Source: VBCK01 sp035511515
GTDB lineage: Bacteria > Pseudomonadota > Gammaproteobacteria > Burkholderiales > Burkholderiaceae_F
Direction: 5' to 3'
DNA length: 53,666 nucleotides
NCBI GenBank assembly: GCA_035511515.1
Contig: DATKFG010000004.1
Coordinates: 1-53,666, forward strand
In this document: positions 16,786 to 24,875 of the stretch, piece by piece
How the letters are laid out: the number at the start of each line of letters is the position of its first letter
Numbering within the stretch: the first letter of the stretch is position 1
The notes under the pieces: model-generated
Told to the model about the DNA's origin: nothing
What the model saw: the letters and a program-made list of their open reading frames with translations, nothing else
Database searches by the model: none
Made by a program: the position numbers and the translations under genes

Positions 16786-17700
16786 GTGTTTGATCTGGCC
16801 CCGCATCGCATCGCGTTTTCACCTTCCGACAGCCCTGCGGTCGCCGGCGCCGGCCGGGAAGCGTCCACCGTTTCGAACGCCCCCTCGATGGTCCGGGCAA
16901 TCTTCATCTCGGACGTGCATTTGGGCACGCCCGGCTGCAAGGCCGAGCACCTGCTGGATTTTCTTCGCCACCACGAGTCTGAATATCTGTATCTGGTGGG
17001 CGACATTCTGGACGGATGGGCGCTGCGCAGCCGCTTTTACTGGCATCAGACCCACAACGACGTAATTCAGAAGGTGCTGCGCCGGGCCCGCAAGGGCGCC
17101 CGCGTCACGTACGTGCCGGGCAATCATGACGAGATCGCGCGCCAGTTCTGCGGCCTTCACTTCGGAGACGTGGCGATCAGCGAAGAAGCCGTGCATACGC
17201 TGTTGGATGGGCGCCGTTTGTGGGTGGTGCACGGCGATCTGGCCGACGGGGTGATCCGGCATGCCAAGTGGCTCGCTCACCTGGGCGACACGCTGTACGA
17301 CTGGCTGCTGTGGACCAACCGGCACTTCAACGCGGTGCGTGCGCGGCTGGGATTCCGCTACTGGTCGCTGTCGCAGTACATGAAGCACAAGGTCAAGAAC
17401 GCCGTCAGCTTCATCAGCGACTTCGAGTACGTGCTGGTGCGGGAAGCCAGGCGCCGCGGTTTCGACGGGGTCGTGTGCGGGCACATACACAAGGCACAAA
17501 TTCACACGATGGATGGACTGCTGTATTGCAACTCGGGCGATTGGGTCGAGAGCCTGACCGCGATCGTGGAGACCCTGGAGGGACAGTTAAAGATCGTGAC
17601 GTGGGACCGCATCCTGTCGCCGGGCGAGCCGGTGCTGCGCTGGAACGAGGCCGAAACGGACCCGGAACCGCAGTCGCCCGTGCCGGTTGCGGCCACATGA
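16786..17700 (+). CDS. LpxH-like metallophosphoesterase
   Basis: A calcineurin-like phosphoesterase of the UDP-2,3-diacylglucosamine diphosphatase type. Metal-binding motifs appear in order: IFISDVHLG, LVGDILDGW, VPGNHDE, VVHGDLADG and VCGHIHKAQIH. Classical LpxH hydrolyses UDP-2,3-diacylglucosamine in lipid A synthesis; this longer paralogue family often lies next to a glycosyltransferase, as here, so it may act in another glycolipid pathway. The GTG at 16786 gives 304 residues. An ATG at 16888 would start almost on the first motif (270 residues). Neither has a good ribosome-binding site. The stop overlaps the next start. Confidence 0.85.
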   Translation: MFDLAPHRIAFSPSDSPAVAGAGREASTVSNAPSMVRAIFISDVHLGTPGCKAEHLLDFLRHHESEYLYLVGDILDGWALRSRFYWHQTHNDVIQKVLRRARKGARVTYVPGNHDEIARQFCGLHFGDVAISEEAVHTLLDGRRLWVVHGDLADGVIRHAKWLAHLGDTLYDWLLWTNRHFNAVRARLGFRYWSLSQYMKHKVKNAVSFISDFEYVLVREARRRGFDGVVCGHIHKAQIHTMDGLLYCNSGDWVESLTAIVETLEGQLKIVTWDRILSPGEPVLRWNEAETDPEPQSPVPVAAT

Positions 17701-18836
17701 TGGACGACGGCCTGCTGAACGTTGAGCTGGACAAGCCCCAGGGACTCGAGCGAGTTGCCCCACGATCGGTGCGGCCCGCGATGCGCCCCCAGCGCATCCT
17801 GACCGTGACCGACGCCTGGCATCCGCAGGTCAACGGCGTGGTGCGCACGATCGAAGCAACCCAGCGCGAATTGCAGCAAGCCGGCCACGAGATGAACGTG
17901 ATCACGCCGCTGCAATTCACGACGGTGCCGTGCCCGGGCTACGGGGAGATCCGCCTTTCACTGCTGCCCTACCGCAAGATCGCGCGCCGGATCGAGGACT
18001 ACCAGCCCGACGCGATCCACATCGCCACCGAAGGGCCGCTGGGTCAGGCGGCGCGGCGCTACTGCGTGCGGCAGGCGCTGCCCTTCACGACGGCCTATCA
18101 CACGCGCTTTCCGCAATACCTGCGGGCGATGTTCGGCATACAGGAACGCTGGGTCTACCGCTTCCTGCGCTGGTTCCATGCGCCGGCCTGGCGCGTGCTG
18201 ACCCCCACGGCCGAGGTCGAGCGCGAACTGGCCGCCTGGGGCATCGGCAACTTTGCGCGCTGGACGCGCGGAGTGGACCTGGACATGTTCCGCCCGCGCG
18301 CCGAGCCCTCGCCGCTGGTCGAGGGGCTGCCGAACCCGCGCTTTCTGTACGTGGGCCGCGTGTCGGTGGAGAAGAACATCGATGCCTTCTTGAAACTGGA
18401 TTTGCCGGGTTCCAAGATCGTCGCGGGCGTCGGCCCCGCGCTGGAGCTGCTGTGCCGGCGCTTTCCCGACGTGCGATTCGTCGGCGTGCTGGGACGCGAA
18501 GAGCTCGCCCAGTTGTATTCGAGCGTGGACGCGTTCGTGTTCCCGAGCCTGACGGACACGTTCGGACTGGTGATGCTGGAGGCGCTGGCGTGCGGAACTC
18601 CGGTGGCCGCTTTTCCGGTGCAGGGCCCGATCGATGTGGTGGGCGGTTCGGATGCCGCGGCGCTCGATACCGAGTTGCGGCGCGCGGCGCTGCGCGCGCT
18701 GCGGATCGATCGTGCGCGCTGCCGCGCCTGGGCCGAGCGCTTCTCCTGGGGTGCCGCCACCGAACAGTTCCTGGCGCAGCAGCGCTGGATTCGCGCCGGC
18801 GCAACGGCCGACGCCGCGCTCGCTCGCCCAGCGTAA
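17697..18836 (+). CDS. Family 4 (GT-B) glycosyltransferase
   Basis: The ATG overlaps the upstream stop by four bases (ATGA), giving 379 residues. The N-terminal acceptor domain starts at about residue 33 with ILTVTDAWHPQVNGVVRTIE and includes TEGPLGQAARRYC. The donor domain has LYVGRVSVEKNIDAFL, VGVLGREELAQLYSSVDAFV, then FPSLTDTFGLVMLEALACGT, the E-x7-E motif of GT4 enzymes. It resembles SqdX/MgtA-type sugar transferases to lipids. Coupling to an LpxH-like phosphatase suggests a glycolipid product; substrate unknown. The high-GC segment 18843-19031 beyond it shows no terminator. Confidence 0.88.
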   Translation: MMDDGLLNVELDKPQGLERVAPRSVRPAMRPQRILTVTDAWHPQVNGVVRTIEATQRELQQAGHEMNVITPLQFTTVPCPGYGEIRLSLLPYRKIARRIEDYQPDAIHIATEGPLGQAARRYCVRQALPFTTAYHTRFPQYLRAMFGIQERWVYRFLRWFHAPAWRVLTPTAEVERELAAWGIGNFARWTRGVDLDMFRPRAEPSPLVEGLPNPRFLYVGRVSVEKNIDAFLKLDLPGSKIVAGVGPALELLCRRFPDVRFVGVLGREELAQLYSSVDAFVFPSLTDTFGLVMLEALACGTPVAAFPVQGPIDVVGGSDAAALDTELRRAALRALRIDRARCRAWAERFSWGAATEQFLAQQRWIRAGATADAALARPA

Positions 18837-18841
18837 ACCGC

Positions 18842-19003
18842 TCAGCCGACGCTGGGGGCCTTATCCGGCGACACCACCGGCGCCCGGCTGTGCCCGTCCT
18901 GCATCGGCGGCGCGACCGGATGGGGTCCGAGCCGGTCCCATACCAGAGAGCAGGCGGCCAGCGTCAACAGCGCGAGGCCCGCGCGGATCAACCGCTCACG
19001 CAT
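18842..19003 (-). CDS. Small possible membrane-anchored peptide
   Basis: A 53-residue ORF starting MRERLIRAGLALLTLAACSL. One hydrophobic segment spans about residues 6-20 and ends in a lipobox-like LAAC, so a small lipoprotein or single-span membrane peptide is possible. The rest is Pro/Asp-rich. It lies 28 bases after the transposase-like ORF on the same strand. No strong ribosome-binding site is visible, and a longer in-frame start at 19216 would overlap that ORF. No family recognised. Confidence 0.35.
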   Translation of the reverse strand: MRERLIRAGLALLTLAACSLVWDRLGPHPVAPPMQDGHSRAPVVSPDKAPSVG

Positions 19004-19031
19004 CGGCGATACGATCGCTGCCGGCGCGCCC

Positions 19032-19658
19032 TCAACGGCGCCCGTTGCGGCCCGGACGCTCCGGGCCGTTTGCAAAATCGCAATGACAGGTGTGCCGGTC
19101 CTGCGGCGAGCCGGCCGACAGCCTGGCCGAGCTCCCAGGCAAGGTTCTCGCCGCCGGCAGCGTGCCCGGATGCCCGACGCCGACGGTAACGTCGGAGGCG
19201 AATTGGCCGAGCTCACCGTACCGGGCCGTCAGCGCCTCAGCCGACAGCAGCCCTTCCCGGTGCGCCTGCGTCAGGCCCCGCATCAGCACTTCGCGCACGG
19301 CGTCCTGCTTCAGGATCTGCAGCCGATACGCCGAGAACACGTCCAGGTCCCATTTGGGATCGTCGATTCTGACACCGACGAACCAGCGAAACAGCATGCT
19401 GTACCAGACCTGATCGACCAGCTGGCGCTCGCGGCGAATCGAGAACAGAAACTGCAGCAGCACCGCGCGCACCACCTGCTCCGGTCCGATCGAACAGCGA
19501 ACCGCGGCCACGCCGCCCCCTCCGAGCCACTGATGCAGCGTGCCCAGCGGCGCATCGATGACCGCGCGCACGCGACGCAACGGATGCTCGAGGGGAACAT
19601 AGCTCTCGAGCCGGGAGCGTTCACGCGAATAGTCGCGAATCCTGGCCACGGTACCCAT
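19032..19658 (-). pseudogene. Truncated IS5/IS1182-type transposase, N-terminal domain
   Basis: The first 130 or so of 208 residues match the N-terminal (DUF772, InsH-like) domain of DDE transposases: YVPLEHPLRRVRAVIDAPL, LLQFLFSIRRERQLVDQV, YSMLFRWFVGV and a helix ending AHREGLLSAE, the point where intact enzymes enter the catalytic domain. After it the sequence turns into a Gly/Pro/Arg-rich tail that resembles nothing in the family. No DDE residues can be seen. No terminal inverted repeats or target duplication were found. Probably a remnant; its open frame and position 16 bases after a small ORF with a good start leave room for a domesticated function. Confidence 0.7.
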
Positions 19659-19674
19659 GTTCTCGTGCTCCCGC

Positions 19675-19893
19675 TCAGGCGATCATGCCGAAGGGCTCGG
19701 GCTCGCGAACCGGTTGCGGCTCATTGCGCCACAGCAGCGCGGGCGCTTCGCACAACGCAATCAGGCGCTCGATCTCGTCGCCCGGCAGGTGACTGAATTG
19801 CTGCGGTTCGGCCGGGCTGCTCGCGTCGGCCACACGCTCCTCGCGGATGGCTGTCGGATTGCGGCCGCCCAGTCGGCAGAATCGATTCATCAT
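19675..19893 (-). CDS. Hypothetical 72-residue protein
   Basis: The product starts MMNRFCRLGGRNPTAIREER and contains a hydrophilic, acidic-to-neutral region with HLPGDEIERLIALCEAPALL. An AAAGGA Shine-Dalgarno sequence lies exactly eight bases upstream of the first ATG, strong evidence that translation starts here rather than at the in-frame codon at 20025. It is followed by the truncated transposase gene after 16 bases. No signal peptide, membrane span or family recognised. Confidence 0.55.
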   Translation of the reverse strand: MMNRFCRLGGRNPTAIREERVADASSPAEPQQFSHLPGDEIERLIALCEAPALLWRNEPQPVREPEPFGMIA

Positions 19894-20106
19894 TGTTGGC
19901 GTCCTTTCTGACTCGATGTGCATCCCCGTGCATTCCGCTGCCGCCCCACCGCCCGGGCGAAACGTCCCCGAGCGGCGTTCAGGCAAATGACAGGAGCGCT
20001 GAAGTTTGCGCGCGAGGTCCCGCACGGGCCATCCGGCAATACATCCAAGCCACGTCCAGTAAATACCTGAGCGCCCGGGAATGCGCGATGAGCGCGCCGC
20101 GCTGCT

Positions 20107-20745
20107 CTAAAGCTGCACCAGGCCCCGTCGCACGGCGTAGCGGACCAGCCCGGCGGTCTCGTGGATGTCGAGTTTCTTCATCAGACGGGAGCGGTGCGAC
20201 TCGGCCGTCTTGTAGCTGATGTCCAGGAGGCGGGCGATCTGCTTGGTCGACTTGCTCTCGGCGATCAGTTGCAGGATCTGACGCTCGCGCGCCGTGAGTT
20301 CCTTGGCCGAGGGCTCGTCCTTGTCCAGGATCGCGTCGACCAGTGAAACCGCCACGGCGGGGCTGATGTAGACGGCCCCGCGCGAGACCTCGTCGATCGC
20401 CCGCACCAGGTCCTCGGCCGCCTGCGTCTTGAGCACGTAGCCCTTGGCGCCGGCCTGCAGCGCTTCGACCACGTAGGGTCGATCCGCGTGCATCGTCAGC
20501 AAAATGGTGCGGGTCTGCGGGGCCACGCGAATCAGCTCGCGCGCCGAATCGACCCCGTTGAGTATCGGCATGATCAGATCGAGCACCGCGATATCGATCG
20601 GATGCACGGCGGCCAGATCCACCGCCTCGCGCCCGTTGGCAGCCTCCGCCACCACGATGTGGCCGGCCTTCTCGAGCAGCGCACGCAATCCCTGCCGGAC
20701 AATCTGGTGATCGTCGGCAATCAGCACGCGGCGTCGCACCGTCAT
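20107..20745 (-). CDS. NarL/LuxR-type response regulator of the stressosome cassette
   Basis: The receiver domain (residues about 5-120) has the acidic pair IADDHQ, a phosphoacceptor Asp in VLDLIMP (residue 56 from this start) and the switch lysine in KGYVLK. The C-terminal LuxR helix-turn-helix is LTARERQILQLIAESKSTKQ followed by IARLLDISYKTAESHRSRLM. So it is a DNA-binding transcription regulator. A TTG at 20751 overlaps the histidine kinase stop (TTGA) and is an alternative start two codons earlier; I chose the ATG. It is the last gene of the rsbR-to-regulator cassette and likely its output. Its targets are unknown. Confidence 0.93.
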   Translation of the reverse strand: MTVRRRVLIADDHQIVRQGLRALLEKAGHIVVAEAANGREAVDLAAVHPIDIAVLDLIMPILNGVDSARELIRVAPQTRTILLTMHADRPYVVEALQAGAKGYVLKTQAAEDLVRAIDEVSRGAVYISPAVAVSLVDAILDKDEPSAKELTARERQILQLIAESKSTKQIARLLDISYKTAESHRSRLMKKLDIHETAGLVRYAVRRGLVQL

Positions 20746-20747
20746 AT

Positions 20748-21662
20748 TCAAAGAGGAACCACGAGCACCAGCCTCGTGCCGCGCGGCGCGCGGGAGGCGA
20801 TCCGGAACGACCCGCCCAGCGGGCTCAGGCGTTCGCGGATACCGATCAGTCCAAGCCCCGTGTTCTCCTCCCTGCGTGACGCCTTCGACAGCCCGACGCC
20901 GTCGTCCTGCACAACGCAGCTTACCGAGTGTGATCCGCAGCGCAAGCGGATCCGCACCGTGCGCGCCTGCGCGTGCTTCACGACATTATTGAGCGCTTCC
21001 TGCACCGAGCGATAGACGGTCGATTCGATCGAAGCCGGCACGCGAGCATGGTTATTGCCCTGGACGGTGATCGAGATCCGGTTTCGCCGCGCCGCTTTTT
21101 CCGCGAGCGAGCGCAGCGCCGGCAGCAGACCGAGGTTCTCCAGCACCATCGGCCGCAACTCGTGCGACAGGTCGCGCAACGAGTCTTCAGAATCGCGCAG
21201 CAGCTGGACGATGGCGGCGACCTTGTCGCGGTCGGCCAGCGCCATCGTGGACGCCAGTTCGGCCAGTGCGATGTGCACCGAGGCCAGCAACTGTCCGGCC
21301 TCGTTGTGCAGGGCCTGGCCGATCCGCTTGGCCTCGTTTTCCAGTGTCTCGTTGAGCCGCTGCAGCGCCAGGGCTGCCTCGCGCGTTCCGCGGTGACTCA
21401 TTTCGAACGGTGACAGGCATTCGGTCAGGAACCGGCTGGCCGCCTGCGAGGCGCGCTGGCGTTCGCCGCTGTCGTCCAGGTCCAGTACGCGGCGCAAGGC
21501 CACTTGGTGCGCCCCCGCGACCTCCAGTATCCCCAGGCCCGCCACCAGCGCATCGCGACCCATTTCGTAGGCACGGTGCAGGTGTTCCTCGCCCAGGTCG
21601 CGCAGGTAGCTCTGCAAGGCGTCCTGATAGCCCTTCCCGAACCGGTCAGCGTTAAGGTTCAT
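20748..21662 (-). CDS. Histidine kinase with RsbU-like N-terminal domain
   Basis: Residues about 12-60 (YQDALQSYLRDLGEEHLHRA and YEMGRDALVAGLGILEVA) resemble the N-terminal domain of Bacillus RsbU, which binds the switch protein RsbT. A linker with LSPFEMSHRG and a coiled stretch lead to a HisKA_3 domain with H-box AKRIGQALHNEAGQ, where His119 is the predicted phosphorylation site. The ATPase domain shows the N-box VQEALNNVVKHAQA, VQDDGVGL and TGLGLIGIRERL. There is no membrane span, so the kinase is cytosolic. It starts 11 bases inside the end of rsbX and overlaps the response regulator. Inference: RsbT activates this kinase. Confidence 0.9.
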   Translation of the reverse strand: MNLNADRFGKGYQDALQSYLRDLGEEHLHRAYEMGRDALVAGLGILEVAGAHQVALRRVLDLDDSGERQRASQAASRFLTECLSPFEMSHRGTREAALALQRLNETLENEAKRIGQALHNEAGQLLASVHIALAELASTMALADRDKVAAIVQLLRDSEDSLRDLSHELRPMVLENLGLLPALRSLAEKAARRNRISITVQGNNHARVPASIESTVYRSVQEALNNVVKHAQARTVRIRLRCGSHSVSCVVQDDGVGLSKASRREENTGLGLIGIRERLSPLGGSFRIASRAPRGTRLVLVVPL

Positions 21663-22293
21663 GGGAGGTCACGTGGTAGCGCGCCACCACCACCAGCGCA
21701 TCGTCGGTGCTTTTTGCGAATTGGCCGAAGATGTGCTCGGCCAGTGCTTGTGGCGCCAGGTCATCGGGCAACTCGTCGTCGAATCGCTCGTCGATCCCGT
21801 CGGTCGCCATGATCAGCGTGTCGCCCGGGGCCAGTGCGATCGAGGTCGGGTCCAGGTCGGGCAGATCGCCGCCGACCAGTCCGCCGCGAACCAGCATTCG
21901 CCTGGCCCGCGACCCGGGGCGGAACGAATGCGACACCAGCACGCCGGCCACGTTGCCGATTCCCAACCAGGTCACCCGCTGCGAGCGCCAGTCGAACGAG
22001 GCCAGGCTCATCGCCGCGCCCGGACCTTGTCGCAGCAATGCGTGGCACCGTACGGCCAGCCCGGTGACCGTGTCCTGCGCGTAGTGCGCCAGCGTTTCGA
22101 CCGCCTGGCCCGCCACTTGCGCCGCGCGGTGACCGTGGCCCAGCGCGTCGACCACGGCCACCAGCACACCGTCGGCGAAACGCTCGACCAGGAACCGATC
22201 GCCCGATTCGGTCTGCCCCGGCAATGGAGCGGCGGCGGCGCCCCACTGCAGCGTCGGCATCCGCAGCCGGTTCGATGTCTTCAGCTTCTCCAT
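21652..22293 (-). CDS. rsbX: RsbX-like PP2C-type phosphatase
   Basis: This 213-residue single-domain phosphatase has the metal-binding motifs ESGDRFLVE, VVDALGHGHRAA and MATDGIDERF of the SpoIIE/RsbX class, plus GIGNVAGVLV. In Bacillus, RsbX dephosphorylates RsbS and RsbR and resets the stressosome. The start lies 13 bases inside the end of rsbT, so translation is coupled. A family name by context is reasonable, since no sensor domain is attached as in RsbU or RsbP. Confidence 0.88.
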   Translation of the reverse strand: MEKLKTSNRLRMPTLQWGAAAAPLPGQTESGDRFLVERFADGVLVAVVDALGHGHRAAQVAGQAVETLAHYAQDTVTGLAVRCHALLRQGPGAAMSLASFDWRSQRVTWLGIGNVAGVLVSHSFRPGSRARRMLVRGGLVGGDLPDLDPTSIALAPGDTLIMATDGIDERFDDELPDDLAPQALAEHIFGQFAKSTDDALVVVARYHVTSHEP

Positions 22294-22703
22294 TTGGTCA
22301 CGGTGACGGTCGTGCCGGCCTGGCGGTCGGAGACGATCTGGAAGTCATCGACGATGCGGCGCACGCCGGGCAGCCCCAGTCCGAGGCCGCCCGATGTGGA
22401 GTAGCCGGAGCGAACCGCCAGCTTCAGGTCGACGATGCCGGGTCCGCGGTCGCGCGCCACCACGACGATGCCGCGCTTGGTGCCATTGGTGATCGAACGC
22501 ACGACGATGTCGCCGTTGCTGGCGTACTGCACGATATTGCGCGCGAGCTCCGAGATCGCCGTGGCCACCAGCGTGGCCTCTCCCGAGGAGAAGCCCAGCT
22601 GTTCGGCCAGCACCCGACCCTGCATGCGCGCCGTGACAATGTCGTTGACCGATGACACCGGGACGCAAAACTCCGCATCATCGTGAGGATTCTGGTCGGG
22701 CAT
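22281..22703 (-). CDS. rsbT: RsbT-like serine kinase (switch protein)
   Basis: RsbT is the GHKL-type kinase that phosphorylates RsbS and RsbR and then leaves the complex to activate a partner. The 140-residue protein has the N-box ISELARNIVQYA (Asn56), the G1 box ARDRGPGI (Asp85) and the G2 region GGLGLGLPGVRR, in the arrangement of RsbT rather than RsbW. It lies 17 bases after rsbS and overlaps rsbX. Confidence 0.92.
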   Translation of the reverse strand: MPDQNPHDDAEFCVPVSSVNDIVTARMQGRVLAEQLGFSSGEATLVATAISELARNIVQYASNGDIVVRSITNGTKRGIVVVARDRGPGIVDLKLAVRSGYSTSGGLGLGLPGVRRIVDDFQIVSDRQAGTTVTVTKWRS

Positions 22704-22720
22704 GCTGCGGCGGGTCTCGA

Positions 22721-23092
22721 TCAGTGTTCCGCACGCGCATGCTGCAGTCTCTTGTCGAGATAGGCAAGACCTTCTTCCAGGTCGAGCGCCGTTGAGACCT
22801 TTTCGAGGGTGATGCCAAGCTGCACCATCGCAAATGCAACCTCCGGCTGAACCCCGACGATCACCGTCTCAGCCCCCCGCAAGCGAATGATGTGTGCAAT
22901 GTCTCTGAGCGTGCGCGACGCGAACGAATCGAGCACGTCCAACGCGGTCACGTCCACGATCACGCCGCGCGAGCGGTACTTGCCGACTTTTTCGACCAGC
23001 GCGGTCTGCAGCGCCAGCAGGTCCTCGTCCGACAACGCCGACTGGATCGTGGCGATCAGGTACTGCGCCTGCTTCAGGATCGGGACCGACAT
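22721..23092 (-). CDS. rsbS: RsbS-like STAS scaffold protein
   Basis: This 123-residue single STAS domain closely parallels Bacillus RsbS: SVPILKQAQYLIATIQ at the start, IVDVTALDVLDSFASRTL, then VIVGVQPEVAFAMVQLGI and ALDLEEGLAYL. Ser56 in LDSF aligns with the serine that RsbT phosphorylates in Bacillus. RsbS and RsbR form the stressosome core. It lies 12 bases after rsbR. Confidence 0.94.
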   Translation of the reverse strand: MSVPILKQAQYLIATIQSALSDEDLLALQTALVEKVGKYRSRGVIVDVTALDVLDSFASRTLRDIAHIIRLRGAETVIVGVQPEVAFAMVQLGITLEKVSTALDLEEGLAYLDKRLQHARAEH

Positions 23093-23104
23093 GCCAGTGT
23101 CTGC

Positions 23105-24019
23105 CTATGATTCCTCGCGGTATGCGGAGATCTGTGACTGCACTTCCTGGGTCGGCACGACCTTGTAGCCGAGCAGGCGCTCGGCCTCCTCGATACCGCC
23201 CTGCAGGTCCCCTACGGTATTCATCTTTCCCAGGTCCACGCCGATCTTCACCAGCGTCTGGGCGATCTCGGGCGACAGCCCCGTCACGATCACGGTCGCC
23301 CCCAGCAGCCGCGACGCCTCCACCGTCTGTACCAGGTGATTGGCCACGTGCGAGTCCATCGCCGCCACGCCCGTGATGTCGATCACGACGACGCGCGCCC
23401 GGTTGGCGCGGATGCCGTGCAGCAGTTGCTCGGTCAGCTGCCGGGCCCGCTGCGGATCGATCACCCCGATGATCGGCAGGATCAGCAGGCGCTCGCGCAC
23501 CTGCAGCACGGGGGTGGACAGCTCGCGGATGGCTTCCTGCTGCTGGCGGATGATCCGCTCGCGCTCCTGCACGAATCCGACCGCGACCGTGTTGGCGATC
23601 CGGTTGGCGGCCGGTTCGTACGCGTCCAGGATCCGATTCAGCACCTGGAAATCGGTCTGGTACTTCGCGAACAGCGATCGGGCCAGCACGTCGCGCAGCA
23701 GCAAGACGATTCCGACCACTTCGTGGGTTTCGACGCCTCGCGGAATGATCCGTTCGGACAGGTTGCGCGAGTAGGTCTGCAGCGCTTCGAACGTTCCTGT
23801 CTCCAGCGCCGCCACGTAGTTGTCGTACACCGACGTGGCTTCGGCGAAGATCTCGGCGTCGGTCATCGCGGTGAGCACCTTGGCTTCGGTGATGCGCCGC
23901 GCCCATTCTTCCCGCAGCTCGGTGCGGTGCTGGCGCAGGTGCTCGACCAGCTCGCGCAGCAGCTCGGCGGTCGATACGTCGTCGCTTCGCGCAACTTCGC
24001 GTTCCAACATGCTCTTCAA
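23105..24019 (-). CDS. rsbR: RsbR-like stressosome sensor
   Basis: The 304-residue protein has a helical N-terminal sensor (about 15-160), of the RsbRD-N type (LRQHRTELREEWARRI), and a C-terminal STAS domain with IDITGVAAMDSHVANHLVQT and TGLSPEIAQTLVKIGV. Thr255 matches one of the two threonines phosphorylated in Bacillus RsbRA; the other is a serine here, Ser223. The start is a TTG with GAGGAG upstream at suitable spacing; an ATG lies three codons later. It heads the cassette. No haem- or flavin-binding motif was recognised in the N-domain, so the signal is unknown. Confidence 0.92.
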   Translation of the reverse strand: MKSMLEREVARSDDVSTAELLRELVEHLRQHRTELREEWARRITEAKVLTAMTDAEIFAEATSVYDNYVAALETGTFEALQTYSRNLSERIIPRGVETHEVVGIVLLLRDVLARSLFAKYQTDFQVLNRILDAYEPAANRIANTVAVGFVQERERIIRQQQEAIRELSTPVLQVRERLLILPIIGVIDPQRARQLTEQLLHGIRANRARVVVIDITGVAAMDSHVANHLVQTVEASRLLGATVIVTGLSPEIAQTLVKIGVDLGKMNTVGDLQGGIEEAERLLGYKVVPTQEVQSQISAYREES

Positions 24020-24386
24020 TTGGGCTCTCCTCGGGTTTTCTTTATTTGGCGCGAAACGCGGGTCGCCGAAGCACCCACGCCCCGCGCGCGCTGCGCCGGA
24101 ACCGCGAATCTATGTAATGAACCGGCCACAGATCTCCCGCCCGATTGGCTGACGCCGGACCGCGGTACGTGGAGGGCATCTGCCCCATGCCCGACCGGCT
24201 TCGCCAATCTTAGGTGCGGATTGGGCTTGCGTTGCGCCTCCACAGGGCCATGAGAGCATTTCCCTCGACCCGCCTAGGGTAAACACCCGATGCCTCCGCT
24301 GACGCATTCCAGTAATGGATTACGACCCACCAAACGGTTATCCGTCCCCAATTATGCCAAGGTTCGGGGGTCGGATTCACGCGGGC
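24020..24386. other. Intergenic region upstream of the rsb cassette
   Basis: This 367-base gap lies between the yajQ stop and the rsbR start, both on the minus strand. It should carry the rsbR promoter, but I see no convincing -35/-10 pair; a TAGATT near 24110 on the minus strand is the best -10 candidate and lacks a -35 box. No ORF, tRNA or repeat of the palindromic family was found. Confidence 0.4.
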
Positions 24387-24875
24387 TCAATCCCGGAAGT
24401 TGTCGAAGCCGATCGGAACGTCGGTGACCTGGCTGCGCACCTGTGCGATGCATTGTTGCAGCAGGTCCTTCTTGGCGCCTGCGACGCGGACGGCATCGCC
24501 CTGGATGCTGGCCGTCAGCTTCAGACGGCTGTCCTTCACGAGCTGGACGATGCGCTTGGCCAGCGCCGCTTCCAGCCCGCTCAGGATCGCCGCTTCCTGT
24601 TTCACCTTGTCGCCCGCCATCTTTTGCGGTGGTGCATCGAGCTTGACGAAGCGCGCATCGACCGACCGCTTGGCGAGCTTTGCCAGCAGCACATCCCTGA
24701 CCTGGCCCAGTTTGAACTCGTCGTCCGCGTAAAGGACCAATAGCAGCTCGGCCAGTTCGACCCTCGCATCGGAGCCCTTGAAGTCGAACCGGTTGGATAT
24801 TTCGCGGTTGGCCTGGTCGACGGCGTTGTGCAGTTCGACCAGATTGGGTTTACAGACGACATCGAACGACGGCAT
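24387..24875 (-). CDS. yajQ: YajQ-family nucleotide-binding protein
   Basis: The 162-residue protein starts MPSFDVVCKPNLVELHNAVD and contains REISNRFDFKGSDARVEL, then KLTASIQGDAVRVAGAKKDL and the end IGFDNFRD, all typical of YajQ. The family binds nucleotides; a Xanthomonas homologue binds cyclic di-GMP and acts with a transcription factor. Whether this one does so cannot be seen. GGAG lies seven bases before the ATG. It is divergent from msrB and not coupled to the rsb genes. Confidence 0.93.
   Translation of the reverse strand: MPSFDVVCKPNLVELHNAVDQANREISNRFDFKGSDARVELAELLLVLYADDEFKLGQVRDVLLAKLAKRSVDARFVKLDAPPQKMAGDKVKQEAAILSGLEAALAKRIVQLVKDSRLKLTASIQGDAVRVAGAKKDLLQQCIAQVRSQVTDVPIGFDNFRD

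Noticed and set aside
19032..19893. Complete insertion sequence
   Set aside because: No catalytic domain, terminal inverted repeats or target duplication can be found.
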